A DNA stretch of 64,000 nt, from positions 39,879,671 through 39,943,670 of the forward strand of contig NC_056002.1 in NCBI RefSeq assembly GCF_018446385.1. Reading direction: 5' to 3'. The stretch is from Zingiber officinale (lineage: Eukaryota; Streptophyta; Magnoliopsida; Zingiberales; Zingiberaceae). The notes below the pieces were generated by a model, which made no database searches, was not told the origin of the DNA, and saw only the letters and a list, made by a program, of their open reading frames with translations. A program made the position numbers and the translations under genes. Of the stretch, positions 34,667 through 49,257 are shown piece by piece (the first letter of the stretch is position 1; each line of letters starts with the position of its first letter).

Positions 34667-34846
34667 GATCTTCTGTCCCCATTTCTTTCTGTCTCCTGTC
34701 CCATTGCCGATTAAATTTCAAAGTATCATGACATCTTTAAAATATATACAGTATCCTCGTGATGTGTAAAGTATCCTTGAGATTTAATCTGATTCATCCG
34801 ATCGACAATGAGATACAGGGATAAAGAGAAATGGGGACAGAGGATC
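34667..34846. mobile_element. MITE copy 1 (180 bp)
   Basis: Terminal inverted repeats: the left end is GATCTTCTGTCCCCATTTC, and the right end read in reverse is GATCCTCTGTCCCCATTTC. Inner arms continue to pair (CCCATTGCCGATT against TCGACAATG). A relative lies at 60672-60892. It sits upstream of EIN2, about 430 bp before the likely first exon. Confidence 0.75.
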
Positions 34847-35300
34847 CGAACTGTCATATACCAGTTATAAATGAGGATAATTAATAAATAATAAATTTTC
34901 AAAATATTTCCTCATTATTTTGTAATAATGAAGATAAAAAAAAAACATTTTTTGGGAGCGTTCTTTTACGATGCTAAAAGATGAAAGGTCAAACCCATAG
35001 TTCTTATTGGTTTGGCATCTGGGCCCCACTGTGGGCCCCGTTGTTTCTTAGAGACGTCGCTGGATGGGACTCGATTGCTGAGTTGTCTAACACTTGAGCA
35101 CTTAATCAGCACTACGCATACTTTACTTGTGACACGTGCAGCGCTACCCGCTTGGGGTCCATCCATGTAAAGCAATCATAACGCAGGTACAGATGGTAGA
35201 CAGAAGACTAATCCGGAAAAGAAGAAGATGCGTGGTATGAAATTAAAAAACCAAGAGAAAAAGGAGCTTCTGGAGAGACGATTCTCCTACTCCTTCAGCG
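34847..35300 (+). promoter_or_regulatory. EIN2 upstream region
   Basis: Proximal promoter candidate: a G-box CACGTG at 35133-35138 in GACACGTGCAG and purine-rich DNA at 35210-35270. No convincing TATA box is seen. A GC-rich transcribed leader probably starts near 35240-35300. Confidence 0.4.
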
Positions 35301-35356
35301 CGCTTCTCTCCTCTGCTTCTCCCGATTTGAGGCGACAGAGGAAGAGTGGATTGATA

Positions 35357-35389
35357 ATGGTGGCTACGGACGGGAATCTGACGTCTTAA
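35357..35389 (+). CDS. Upstream ORF in EIN2 5'UTR (10 codons)
   Basis: ATG to TAA within the likely first, non-coding exon, encoding MVATDGNLTS. The exon then ends at a good donor (CTCAAG|GTACAG, 35400/35401). The ATG context (GATAATGG, A at -3 and G at +4) is favourable, so it could reduce EIN2 translation. Its use is inferred; no conservation data are available here. Confidence 0.45.
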   Translation: MVATDGNLTS

Positions 35390-35400
35390 GTGAGCTCAAG

Positions 35401-36660
35401 GTACAGTTTTGTTTTTTTCTTTCTTCTAACCAAGAATCAGAAATCCATAGGAATCGATCTCGAGGGATGTGATTCTTCTTTTTCGGGATCTTTCTACTCT
35501 TCTTCTTATTTGTGCGCTTTTCTGGTTTCGTGGATTTCTTTTGCCCCATTGGATTGGCTCCTCAGGGGGATTGGTCGAGTTTGGGAGTCAATTTGGAGCA
35601 AGACCAATTTCGTGTACGAACGATCTGTTCTTTAATACGATTTCAGCGGAATCATTAGGATTGAACGTCAAAATCCGATTTTGATCTTAGAATCTATTCG
35701 TTGGTATTCATTTATCTAGGAGACTGAGTCTGAAAAATAGATATTGAAATGAGAGGTTTTACTGGGGTGCATATGCTTTTATATAAGTGGAGGAGTTTGG
35801 GGTACCATATGAAGGTGGATTTGTTTTGACTGATTTATATTAGTGCACGCTTTACCTCATTTCATATTTGTTGGTAGCATTCACTTGGCTAGTTATTTAA
35901 GAAGTTCTCATCTACTAGATATGTTTGCTTTTGGACAAGCTTCCATATTTGGTATAATTGCTCTTTTTATTGAGTTAGTGAATTCTTGGGCTTTAGACTA
36001 AGTCTTAGACAAAATGTTTCTTATGTTACCATTTAAAATTTTTACAAATTTTTTGGTACTGATTGCAGGTGATTAGAAGAAAATGGGATATTTGAAATAG
36101 GCTTTTAGGTCTAAATATATATAGGTTGTTGCTTAGGCTGCTGACCTGAAGCTTGCTTGATAGACACTTATGTTCATTTGCACATTCTGATAATCTGCTT
36201 TGTACAACATGGTCAAGCCATATGTAAGGAAGAAGGTGCAGCTTCCTCAATCCATTTTCTTTGCACCTGTCCAGGTCGTTGTTTGGGATCATGCCATGTA
36301 GTGAAGACATCCTTGGGATTAGATTTTCATTTGCTTACAGGAGCTTTGTTAAGTTTGTTTGCTTCTGTCTGGTTTAGAGGTGATGCTGATATTAACGACT
36401 GACATCAAGACAATTGTATTGCTGCATAAGAAAGTATTTGAAGAATATCCTTAGGTTTACAAGGTCATGGTTTTTGCCTTCTACGCTTCTGAATATAGTG
36501 GATGGCTTCACCCAAGCTTATTGTTTTCTCCACTAGATCGATAAAAAATCTGTGGTGATTTTTTGAATTTCAACTAGATGATGCATGTAATTTGTGGATC
36601 TTTGTCAAGTTACTGCTGTTGATCCAAATTTGATCCATGTGAAAGTGTTTTTTTCCCCAG
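35401..36660 (+). other. Putative 5'UTR intron of EIN2
   Basis: The donor GTACAG at 35401 and the acceptor TTTTTTCCCCAG ending at 36660 bracket 1.26 kb without a long coding frame; an alternative acceptor is TGATTGCAG at 36068. A leader exon from 36661 would lead to the EIN2 ATG. Confidence 0.5.
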
Positions 36661-36708
36661 TCGGTGATATAGCAAATCAGCACTTCTACTTTGTATGTTT
36701 TTGAAGCC

Positions 36709-39700
36709 ATGGAAACAGCAGGGCATATAGCATCTCATCTACTTCCTTCTATTGGGCCTGCACTTGTGATATCTGTGGGATACATTGACCTTGGAAAGTG
36801 GGTGGTAGCTGTGGAGAGTGGGATCCAATTTGGATATGATCTCATGTTGTTTGTGCTCTTCTTCAACTTAACTGCCATTTTTTGCCAATACCTCGCAACT
36901 TGTGTTGGCATGGTCACTCAAAAAAATCTTGCCCAGGTACTAAATTTTGTAGTTATTTGGTTATAGTAGATTTTAAGTATTTTTCCAAAACCTGTTTGTG
37001 TTTGTTATTTGATATACTTTGTTTTTTGTGGAAAATGATGCTGCATCAGTTTTGGTGATGCAGCATTTTATGATGGAAAGTTGTATTTCCAACTAATGTT
37101 ATGGCTTGTAAGTTTTAAATCAAAGTAAATATAATAATATCACAAAAAGCCTTATTGAAATTCCTTGGAACCAGAACTGTCCTTTCACTGTAATCTTGAA
37201 TATGATGTGCACATATAAGTTCCAGATTGATATGTTATCAATTGGCTAAATTTGGTTTCAATTTTGATTTAATTGTCTGACTAATGTCTTCATCCTCTGT
37301 AGCAAAATCAAGTTATATGCTAACATCTGTGTTTGTTGATTTTGCAAAAGATTTGTAGCGAGGAATATTCCAGATTGACATGCATGATATTGGGGGTTCA
37401 AGTTGCACTGTCCATGATTACTTCTGAACTAACTATGGTACTTAATGTGCTATTTGATAGATTCCTCTTTCTATCTTTTATCATCCCAAATATTGCAATA
37501 CAAGTAAATTTCTTTTCCACGGATGAGCCTTTAAAAAAAAAAAATTGCTTGATCAGATACTAGGAATTGCAAATGGGATCAACCTTTTTACTGGTGTTGA
37601 CCTAGCGACTTCTGTTTGTTTGGCTACACTGGGTGCTGTTTTCCTGCCTCTTGTCATCTTACTGGTAATTTAATCCTATCCTTCTTCCATCATCAATTTC
37701 ATGCAGAAATGGAGTTGGTTATGCTCACTGCATATACATGCTGGTTGAGGTGCAGGGCAAATTTTTGGGTGAAACAATATACACAATTATAGCAGGGTTG
37801 TCTTTGCTATTTTATGTTTTTGGGGTACTAATCAGTCAACCTGAAATTCCAATTGTAAATGATGTACTTTTTCCAAAGCTGATCGGGGAGAGTTCATATT
37901 TATTAGTGGCTCTTCTTGGTGCAAACATAATGGCACATAATTTCTACATTCACTCTGAAATTGTGCAGGTAAAGGTTTCTATGATGCGGTCATTTGTTGT
38001 TCATTGTTGTGTACTGCTCCTGCTATTCTTTGTATGCAACTTTTATATATTTATTGTAGCTATATCACCTTACTTCAACTTCTTTTTGGTTAGAAATTGC
38101 ATAATTTTCTCATCCTTCTTGAAGAAGATAATCTGAAAATTATCATGAACAATAGTCCAGGATTAGTGTCCTACAACAACAACAATAACCAAACCTTATC
38201 ATGAACAGTAGTCCAGGATTAGTGTCCTAAAGAAAGCAAAAGTTGATAGAGTTGGTTATAAACACAAACATCTATCCCATAATTTACAAGTAGAGACCTA
38301 TTCAACTAGCTGAGTTTATGACTGGTTGTTGTCTGTAAAGTTGTATTCAGTTAATATTCCAGTAGTGTTCTTATCCATTGTGCAAAGGAAAACTGTTCTG
38401 AGCTAGATTGTTTGATACTGATCCAATCTTTGTTGGAAAATTGAAAATCAGATGGAAAAGTGTGATAAACAATCAGAAATAGTCAAGAATCCAATAGGAG
38501 CAAAGGAATATTGGTTGTAATCAACTTGAAACCAATTGGGTGAAGTAGTTGGACTAAAGTCTACATACAATGTTGCTTCTGTCATAAGCAGTAGATGAAA
38601 AGGACTGCAAATGCTGACACTAAGGGCTTGTTTACTTGAGGGGAGGGATTTCAAATCCATGGAAAGGGGTGGATTAGAGCTTACAGACTTACATATCCCT
38701 AGTTTACTTGGAAAACTTCCGGAGGGAGTGGATTCAATGAGGTAGCCAACAGATCCTAAAACCACGTCCAATGCTTCCTTTCAAACTTGGGGAGAAGTAA
38801 TGGACAAACAGTAAATTGTAGGTGAAAAGGTCAATTTTTTTTCCTTTTCTTAAACGAGAGATTATAAGTTTGTTTGCTAAGCCAATCCTGATTTGCCCTC
38901 TTGTTGGCCATGTCCATATGGTCCCTGCTCCTTTCCCACAAGTTGGCCTCATTGGTGTACATCCTTTGTGCATATGACACATCAACAATCTGCTGGAGAA
39001 CTCATAGGAGGTCAGGGATAGCTCAAGGAGCTGCAGGAGATGTTCCTTCGCATTGACGACTTGCTCAATTTGATCAAGCTTCACTACTTACCCTGAAAGT
39101 GGAGGGTGTTCATGACCATACACGTTGGTCATGACTTCTTCTCCATCACCTTCATGCTACACTTCAGTGTTGGTTGTAGGTTTAAACACATGATGCAAGC
39201 CCTCCATTGCATGGCCATCAAGGTGCTGCTCTTCTCTGATGGTGGCATGGTTCCTGTTGATGCTAGAGTTCATGTTGGCTGACTGAGAAGGGCATCTGTC
39301 CTTGCATTGGTTAGGATGACCATGAGCAGCTGTTCAAGGGCTGACCTATGCCGTTCTGTGCTGGGCAGCACAAGTTGACACCCTTGTGAAACTGCTCTGA
39401 TCTGGGACTGAAATTGGTTTCGGAACCTGTATTTTAAACCGTTTATATGTTGTTCTTATACTTTTTGAAGTTCACGCATCTGTTCAATCGAGCACATGCA
39501 ACCTTGTATAATGGGTCTTTAGCGCCCTATAGGTGTCTAATATCTGTAATAACAGCAAAATCTACAACATACAGAATGCCATCTTATGTAGGAAGGATGT
39601 AATGGTCTGAAGAAAAAAGAGAAAATCATTCTGCTGTGGAATAGTATGTTTCTTCTGTAGTAAGTTGATATGGCTGTATAGTGTGTGCTGCTATGATTGA

Positions 39701-42700
39701 TTTCAAAATAGTTTCTCGGTATAATTGGCATGATTCAGTATTTTTAGTCTTTGTTTGCAGTCATATTTCTGAGGACTGTGTTTCATGCAACCATATGAGC
39801 CTGGTTTCTATTATTTCTTCCTGAGTTTCTTTCACTAACCACTAGAAGTATTTATTTGAATGTTCCAAATGTTGAATATCAATCTACTTGTGTTCAGCAA
39901 AAAAAGACATTCCTCAATGCTTCGATGGGTGCCTTGTTTCATGACCACTTTTTTGCAATCGTCTTCATTTTTACCAGCATCTTTCTGGTAAATTATACGC
40001 TGATGAGTTCAGCAGCAGTTGTTTTTAGTAGAACAAATGTCATGTTCAGCTTTCAAGATGTTTCTTTGCTTATGGATCAGGTTACTCACCTCACCTCTTT
40101 CTCAGCTTTCTTTTTTTTTCTTTTTTTTTATTGTAATATTTATATATGCTTGTTAAAGAAGCTGATTTTTGAGTCGCCTGGTATTGCTAGAAAGACCAGA
40201 TTCCAATGTTTTCATAATCTATTTTTCCCAGGAGTATATGATAGGTTGTTTCATCTTTTCATTAAGACTGAATTTTGATGAAGTTCTCAGTATTGTCACT
40301 GGACATCTGTTCTAGTTGCTACTAAAAAAAAGTCAGAATAATATATACAATTGTAGCAAAAGGTGATTACACTCACCGGAATAATATATACAAAGACCAT
40401 AAACTGGTTATCAACTTGATTTACAATAGAACTTTTAGTATCAGCTGCAAATTTAGAAAATTGGACCTGCTGCTTGGTATTTGAATGAGAGCTTACTTTA
40501 GCATTATTGTTTTTCAAGAAGCAGGCCATCAAGTTGGCTAACAATATAACTTATAATATCAGCTGCAAATTAAGAAAATTGGATCTGCTGCGTGGTATTT
40601 GAATGTGAACTTTCCTTAGGATTAATGTTTTACAAGAACTGCCCTTTTATAAATGCCAGCTAAACATAGGGTTGTCTAAATTTAGAGAATTACGTTGAAA
40701 ATTCCTGCACGATTGGAATCATAAACTGAAAATAATATCCAATGTGATAGTGGCAGGTTGTTGGTACTATGACATTGAACTAAGGCATGCACAGCAGAAA
40801 GTTTAATCTGATTACAATGCACTATGTGCAAAACAGTAAAAAAAGAGTTCTTTCATTGTATGATTGAAGTGAAATGGATTTATGTTTTAATTTTTGGTGG
40901 TGTGGAGCTTAAATAAACTTTGGACGTAGTTCAAGGTGCCTTTTTCAACTAGTACTGTATAACACTCATTAACAGTTCAATTCTTCCTCATTGGAAATTC
41001 CAACGTTATTGTTCTTTTCAAATATCTTTTATCATCACCACAAAAGTAACCCCCTGTCTGACCTATCTTTCAAAAATGGAAGATCACCATTCTTATTTCT
41101 GCATGGTCATTACAGTCATTTCTTTTTCACAGTAGGATTGTTCTATTGGAGAATCACAACTAGATTGATGCTGTAATCCAGATAGTACTTGCATCAATTT
41201 TCAAAAATGGAAGTTGACATTCTTATTTCTGCTTGGTCATTTGCACACTTAGTCATTTCTTCTTCACATTAGGATTGTCCTATTGGAGAATCACAACTAG
41301 ATTGATGCAGTATTCCAGATAGTACTTGCATCTATTTGTACTGATCTCCTTGTGTACTTCTGCAAAAACATTGGTTTAGTGTTTACAAAATATTGGTTCA
41401 CCATTTATTGATTAAAAAGTTAAAAAAGAAAGCTTTCCAAGTTGTGCTATGACATGTTCGTGTAAAATGTTTGGTATATCTGTTACCCTGCTTGCAGCAT
41501 CTTTTATTTTTCCAACATATCACTATATCAGTACAAATTATTTATACTGCTATCCTGAGAATAATGTGTGGGGCCAGTAACACTTCATTCCTCATTGACT
41601 TGCATACTGATAACTTCTGCATTTCTGGTTTTCTTCTGCAGGTTTTTAGGACTCCTATTGCACCTGTAGCAATTTTTCTGGTCCTTCTCTTCTCTAGTCA
41701 AATTACTTCTCTAACTTACAATGTTGGAGGGCGACTAATCTTACATTATCTTTTTGGTGCAAAGATCTCTTCATGGGTTCATCATCTCTTAGTTAGATCT
41801 CCTTCAATTGTTGTAGCTCTCTGCTGTGCAAAATGTGCTGGTCCTGCGGGGATATATCAGTTGTTTATTTTTTGCCAAATTGTACAAGCTATGCTTCTTC
41901 CATCTTCTGTGGTTTCTCTTTTTAGAGTTGCATCATCCAGTTCGCTGATGGGATCCTTTAAACTTTCATTACATATGAAAATATTGGCTTTGTTTGCCTT
42001 TTTTGGGATTTTTGCTTCCAATATCATCTTCATAAAAGACATGTTATTGGGGAATACTAGCTGGGTTAACAACATTGGAGGAGCTACGGGAATCACTAGG
42101 GAAGTTTTTAATGTTGTGATTTTGCTTCTTTCTTGTATTTCAATTGTTTCTACATTTCATCTGGCAATTACACCACTGAATTCTGAAAGTGGTGGACCAG
42201 AAACGAAATTATGGACCTCCAATGTTCAAAAATATCGGCATGAATTAACTCAGGCGACAGAAGATATTGATCACCGCAAAATATCATCTGAAGAAAATCA
42301 ATTTGCTGTACTGGAACCTGCTTTGGGAAATTCTGTGGGGAATCAGCAGGATAAATTAGTTGTAGAGGTCCATCTTCATCCGCTGGACACACCTGTACAT
42401 ACTGAAGATCAATTTCTTCAATCTGTGCCTGTTCTCAAAGATACTGCTCATTATTCCTCTTTAGTGGATCATGCAGTGAAAGCTAAATCCTTTCCTGATA
42501 CTGATTTGGAAATTGCGCATGAGACATCTAGTGATAATTTGTCTGATCCTGGTGTCTTAGATAAGTTCGATAAAGGGCAAATCCTAAGGGATGTTTCTAT
42601 AGAAACTGATTACACAGATAAAAGCAGTGAAGGGACTTTGGAACTTGAAGAATCCTTTTCAAAGCCTATTTCTGGAGGGTATTCTGTGAACTCATCTGCT

Positions 42701-45700
42701 CAAAGTGCTGAAGGAAAAAGTCTTGATAATGACTACAGGAGCTTATCAAGATTGTCTGGATTGGGCCGTGGATCTCGGCGTCAATTGGCAGTGATCTTGG
42801 ATGAGTTCTGGGGTTGTCTTTTTGATTTTCATGGGAACCTAACACAAGAAGCAATGCTGAAGAAGTATGACGTTTTATTGGGAATTGATACCAAAGTGGC
42901 ATATTCAATGGGTTATAACTCTCCCAATGGAAGGAGTTTGTCCAGTTTGAATTTTATGGGAATTACGCCTTCGTCCCATGACGTGCTGCTGGAAAATACT
43001 CTTTTGCAAAGATCCTCTGGAAGTCTATGTGAACCTATACAAAGACCTTACTCTAGTTTACACATGCCACAGTTTTCTGAGGATAGGGATTTCCAGCCTG
43101 CAACAATACATGGGTACCAGATGGCATCTCATTGGAAAGGAAATGGGGCAGGGAGAAATTATTTATCCTCGTATACTTCTCAACCTCAAACTACTATTAA
43201 ATCTATTTCACCACTTGTTCCAAGCCTTAGAGATTCCGTCTTATATGCTCATAGACAGAGTGGACTAGGCTTTGTTGGATCCTCTGTTTTGCAGAGTCCA
43301 ATAGCACCGAGAGTCAACAGAGGAATGCTTGAATCATCTTATTATGACCACTCCTTGATCGAACCACCTAGCGGTAGTGTTGGGTCTTCTGCTTATGCAA
43401 AGAAATACCATAGTTCTCCAGATATTTCTGCTGTTATTTCTGCTTGCAGGAATTCCTTGTTAAGCGAAATGAAGAAGCCTATAGGCCCCAGATCATCTTT
43501 GGGTCAGATGACCTTGGAAAATTCACAATACAATAACATTTTATCTGGGACTGGAATCCCATTAGCATTTGATCAAATTTCCCCGACCAAACTCCATGAC
43601 AATGTCTTCTCGCTTCAGTCAAGCATGAACCAGGATGCCAAATCACTTTGGTCTATACAACCATTTGAACTGTCTGGAGTGATGGAAAGAGACCAGACAA
43701 GAAAAAGAATAATCTCTGACAAACCAAGACTTGCCCCTAGAGAAATTTTCTCTTATTCAGAATCAGAATCCAAGTTACTTCACTCTCTTAGATTTTGTAT
43801 CCAGAGGCTTCTGAACTTGGAAGGATCAGATTGGCTCTTCAGATCAAACGGTGGTTCTGATGAGGAACTCATTAATCAAGTTGCTCTCAATGAGAAAAGT
43901 GTGTGGGGACATGGCATTGATGATTTTCATGGAGTATATTCAAGTGAACTTCAGTACTATTCCTCCACTAATAAGTTCACTTCGGTCCAGCGGGACGAGG
44001 AGACAAATTCTTCTTTTCCTTTAAACATTTCTAAGTGCGGAGATGATTGTATTTGGCGGGCATCACTTGTTGTGAGTTTTGGAGTTTGGTGTGTTCGACG
44101 CATCTTGGATTTGTCACTAGTTGAGAGTCGGCCAGAGCTATGGGGAAAATATACATATGTTCTCAACCGGCTTCAGGTAAATTTCTCTCTCAACATTAGT
44201 TAAGAAATCTCTGCATTATGATTGAGCTAAACCAGAATCATGACAATAGGATAGTGTTGATTGTTCACTGACAACTGTGAAGAGCTATTGATGTTTTTTT
44301 CCCACTAAAACAAAGAGTTAAACTAATAATACTTATCAAGTCAAATGACGCCACCATTAAGTTTGCTGCCTGATTCTTGGAGAATTCAGTGGGTGATATC
44401 CTGGTAATTAATACATAGTGGCAAGTCCTGCTTTTGAGTTGAAGAAATCGACATTGATGTGTAAGGCAAAAGAACAATGTATTTTGGATATGCATAACAA
44501 AAATTAAGTGGGCGCCAATCATAAAGTCTATTAGGGTTATGGAGCGGGTTCATGATGGGTAATGAGTGTGGCAGAACTCAAAGAGTGACCCCTAATAGAC
44601 TAACTGATCAGCAACCTTCATGGGGTCTTTAAAGCCCATATGCCACACCGAATGCCTCATCCCTAACGGGCCCCATGAAGAAGCCCACTTTCGTTAATCT
44701 TTGTTATGCAATATCCAAAATATTGTTCTTTGCCTTGGCACCTGGACTTGTTTCATGTGAAGACAGAGTAACTACTGGTCAAACCCATCAATTTTTTTTT
44801 TAGCACGAACTGCATCGAGCAACCTAATCTTCTAAAATTCTGAACTAAAACCTCATGAGATGGCTCATTATTTTGTAAAGATATATAACTAGTTTGTGCA
44901 TGCTGTCAAGCATACAAAGTTCATATCTACTTGAGCAAAAACCTGTGTCCTTCAGGAGCATCTCTTGGGTGAATTCTGACTCTTTTATATAGGATTTTTG
45001 TGCTTTTAGAAATGGCTCCATTTTTTTTTTTTGTTCTACCTTTAGCACGCCCTTACCCCTAGATCTGTTTTCAGATATTTTATCTTTCAATGCTCTATGC
45101 CTGTCACACCCCTTGTTGCTCCTTTTTCCCTTAATCATCTCATCTAACCTTATTTTCAAATATCTTCCAGTAAGCAGTAACAGTCAAGAACAAAGGAGTT
45201 GGTATATTGTTGGTGATAGAAATGCATTAACGCAGTCCAGAATTTGATTCTATTTAGATTTATTCAAAGTTGTCTAAACCATTCATTTTTATAATTTATT
45301 TAAAAAATTTAAAAAGTTTTTTAATGTTTTTAGAAAAGTCTATTAGGTTTTATTAGAAAAATTATGATTTTATTTAAAAAAATCAGTTATTTTATAAAGA
45401 AGAGGTTATGATATCAAATTATACAAGGGTGTTAGGATCTCATATAATAAGTTTTTGAGTTAATATAATTTGTAATTTCTTTTTCTCTGGATCAGGATTA
45501 TGTATTTGTTTCCCCTGTGCTACGTCATGCATATTTCCTTTAATCTTTGGTCATTCACTGCACATTGATTACCTTTCCATCTCGATACAGGGAATTCTTG
45601 AGCTTGCATTCCTTAAGCCCCGGTTTCCGCTGGCTGCATGCTTGTGTTTTGAAGGCCAACCAAATGATACTAACAACTGTTTGATGCAAAGTTTCCTGGA

Positions 45701-45893
45701 CAAAGCTGAAATGCCAGTCCAAGGATCCTTCACGACTTCATGTATGATCCTTGAGAGCATTAAGGATGTTGAAATTGCGGTTGCTAGCCGCAAGGGCAGA
45801 ACAGGTACCGCTGCCGGAGACATTGCATTTCCTAAAGGAAAAGAGAATTTAGCGTCCGTTTTGAAGCGATACAAACGCCGGCTATCAAACTAG
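36709..45893 (+). CDS. EIN2: EIN2, ethylene signalling NRAMP-like membrane protein
   Basis: Central transducer of ethylene signalling at the ER; its cleaved C-terminal domain moves to nucleus and P-bodies. Seven exons join in frame with GT-AG introns: 36709-36936, 37351-37437, 37557-37664, 37756-37968, 39898-40080, 41642-44176, 45591-45893, giving 1218 residues. The N-terminal third is NRAMP-like (GPALVISVGYIDLGKWV, GANIMAHNFYIHSEIVQ, GALFHDHFF) with about a dozen hydrophobic spans. The large exon carries the hydrophilic domain with SRLSGLGRGSRRQLAVILDE and KKYHSSPDIS, corresponding to the regions holding Arabidopsis CTR1 target Ser645 and Ser924. WGKYTYVLNRLQ follows, and the last exon ends at the LKRYKRRL nuclear signal, slightly shorter than Arabidopsis. 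ATG 36709 (GCCATGG) has a better context than in-frame ATG 36691. No disabling change is seen. AATAAA lies at 46116. Confidence 0.95.
38141..38229. repeat. 33-bp direct repeat in EIN2 intron 4
   Basis: TATCATGAACARTAGTCCAG followed by GATTAGTGTCCTA occurs at 38141-38173 and 38197-38229 with one mismatch, separated by a CAA-rich spacer. Confidence 0.85.
38620..39530. other. Likely degraded transposon in EIN2 intron 4
   Basis: GGGCTTGTTTACTTGAGGGG at about 38623, followed by TTCAAATCCATGG and TCCCTAGTTTACTTGG, has the look of a hAT/Harbinger-type MITE end. No clean opposite terminus was found. The remaining intron is GC-richer than its surroundings to about 39430. Confidence 0.3.
40425..40638. 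repeat. Tandem duplication in EIN2 intron 5 (about 96-bp unit)
   Basis: Copies at 40425-40520 and 40542-40638 share ATCAGCTGCAAATT, AGAAAATTGGA and GGTATTTGAATG with scattered mismatches. Confidence 0.8.
41069..41332. repeat. Second tandem duplication in EIN2 intron 5 (about 130-bp unit)
   Basis: Copies at 41069-41196 and 41199-41332 share TTCAAAAATGGAAG, GAGAATCACAACTAGATTGA and CCAGATAGTACTTGCATC. The second copy contains a short insertion (GCACACTTAG). Confidence 0.85.
44463..44736. mobile_element. Fold-back MITE in EIN2 intron 6 (274 bp)
   Basis: The left arm AAGGCAAAAGAACAATGTAT continues with TTTGGATATGCATAACAAA and AAGTGGGC. The right arm, reversed, reads AAGGCAAAGAACAATATTTT then GGATATTGCATAACAAAGAT and AGTGGGC. 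The arms are about 50 bp with a few mismatches. Target duplication is not evident. Confidence 0.8.
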
Positions 45894-46794
45894 TTTTCAA
45901 GGGAACATGAGTTCGGCATGGTTGAAAGAGTTGTGTTTGCCTTCTGGGTTTCCATTCCATGTGTGTTGTATAAGAGTGCAAATTATATCGAAATACAACA
46001 GAGGTGTAAAATTATTGTCTGAATGGTTTTGTTTTGTTTTTGAAGTTTTTTTTTTTTTTGTAATTTTTTTCAGAGACAAAATCCATTTTGTTGGATCTCT
46101 TCTCTTGTAAAATGTAATAAATTGTGAGTTTCTTACTCGATCTAATTTTACAGTTATTGTGTATTTGATGAAATTTGGAAGGGAGTGTTCTTTGCAAGGT
46201 ATGATTACGTATCTTATTCTATTTAATTAAGAATATAGATCCTTTAATAATTAATTTTGATAAAGTTTAAAAATTAAATTATGTTAATATTTTGTTTCTA
46301 TATTCAATAAATTTAAGATTTATTATTAAATTTTTTATTATTATTTTTTATATAAAAAAAATATGGATTCTTATAGTTTTTTTTTAATTTCATATCTTAG
46401 AATTGATAAATTATGAATAGATAATTTTTTATATATTAGAAAGCATATTTTTTTTCATGACTAAGATCAGATCACGTGTAATATTTATTCTTATCAATTT
46501 AATTCATCTCAACATATTTTTTTTTATTTCAAAAAAATATGCTTATTCTATATTGTTGTAGGCAGTTATTATATTAAAATAAATCAATACAAGTTGATTA
46601 AAATATTATACATAGAATATTTTATATCAAAATATATTCTTTTTCAATTTAATTAAAATTATTTTAATTTATCTTATTTTGATTATGTTAAAATAATTTT
46701 GATTAAGTTTAAATAGTTTTAATTAATTCTTTTAAAAAGTTATATAAAAATATTCTATATATATTATTTATTAAAATAGAATTTATTTTAACAC

Positions 46795-46857
<63 letters not shown>

Positions 46858-47116
46858 AAGACACTTTATAATTTTTAAGGTGTTATTAAATTATTGTATT
46901 TTGAAATTTATGTGTATTTATTTTAAAATTAATGTGTAAATAAAAAGATATCCTTTATAAAGAAATTCCAGTAGATTTTTTACCGCTGGCTTAATTAGGG
47001 GCTATATTGCAAAATGATTATTGTCAAATGGACGCTCGTGATTGTCCTTAATCTGACGGCCAAAAGGACTCGTTGTTCGCTTTTAACCCTTCTCGCTCTC
47101 AGTCCCCGCCCACTGC
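45894..47116. other. EIN2 3'UTR and AT-rich spacer with (TA)n tract
   Basis: The EIN2 3'UTR runs to about 46.13 kb with polyadenylation signal AATAAA at 46116-46121. The remainder is AT-rich with a (TA)n microsatellite at 46802-46850. No gene is seen. Confidence 0.75.
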
Positions 47117-47124
47117 AAACCCTA
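47117..47124 (+). promoter_or_regulatory. Telo-box in the eL15 leader/promoter
   Basis: AAACCCTA lies 11 bp before the start codon, after a pyrimidine-rich stretch (CCCTTCTCGCTCTC). Telo-boxes are typical of plant ribosomal-protein promoters. Confidence 0.7.
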
Positions 47125-47134
47125 GCCGAAGGCC

Positions 47135-49257
<2,123 letters not shown>

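Noticed and set aside
46802-46850. (TA)n tract as origin or regulatory site
   Set aside because: A simple microsatellite in AT-rich spacer; nothing else supports a function.
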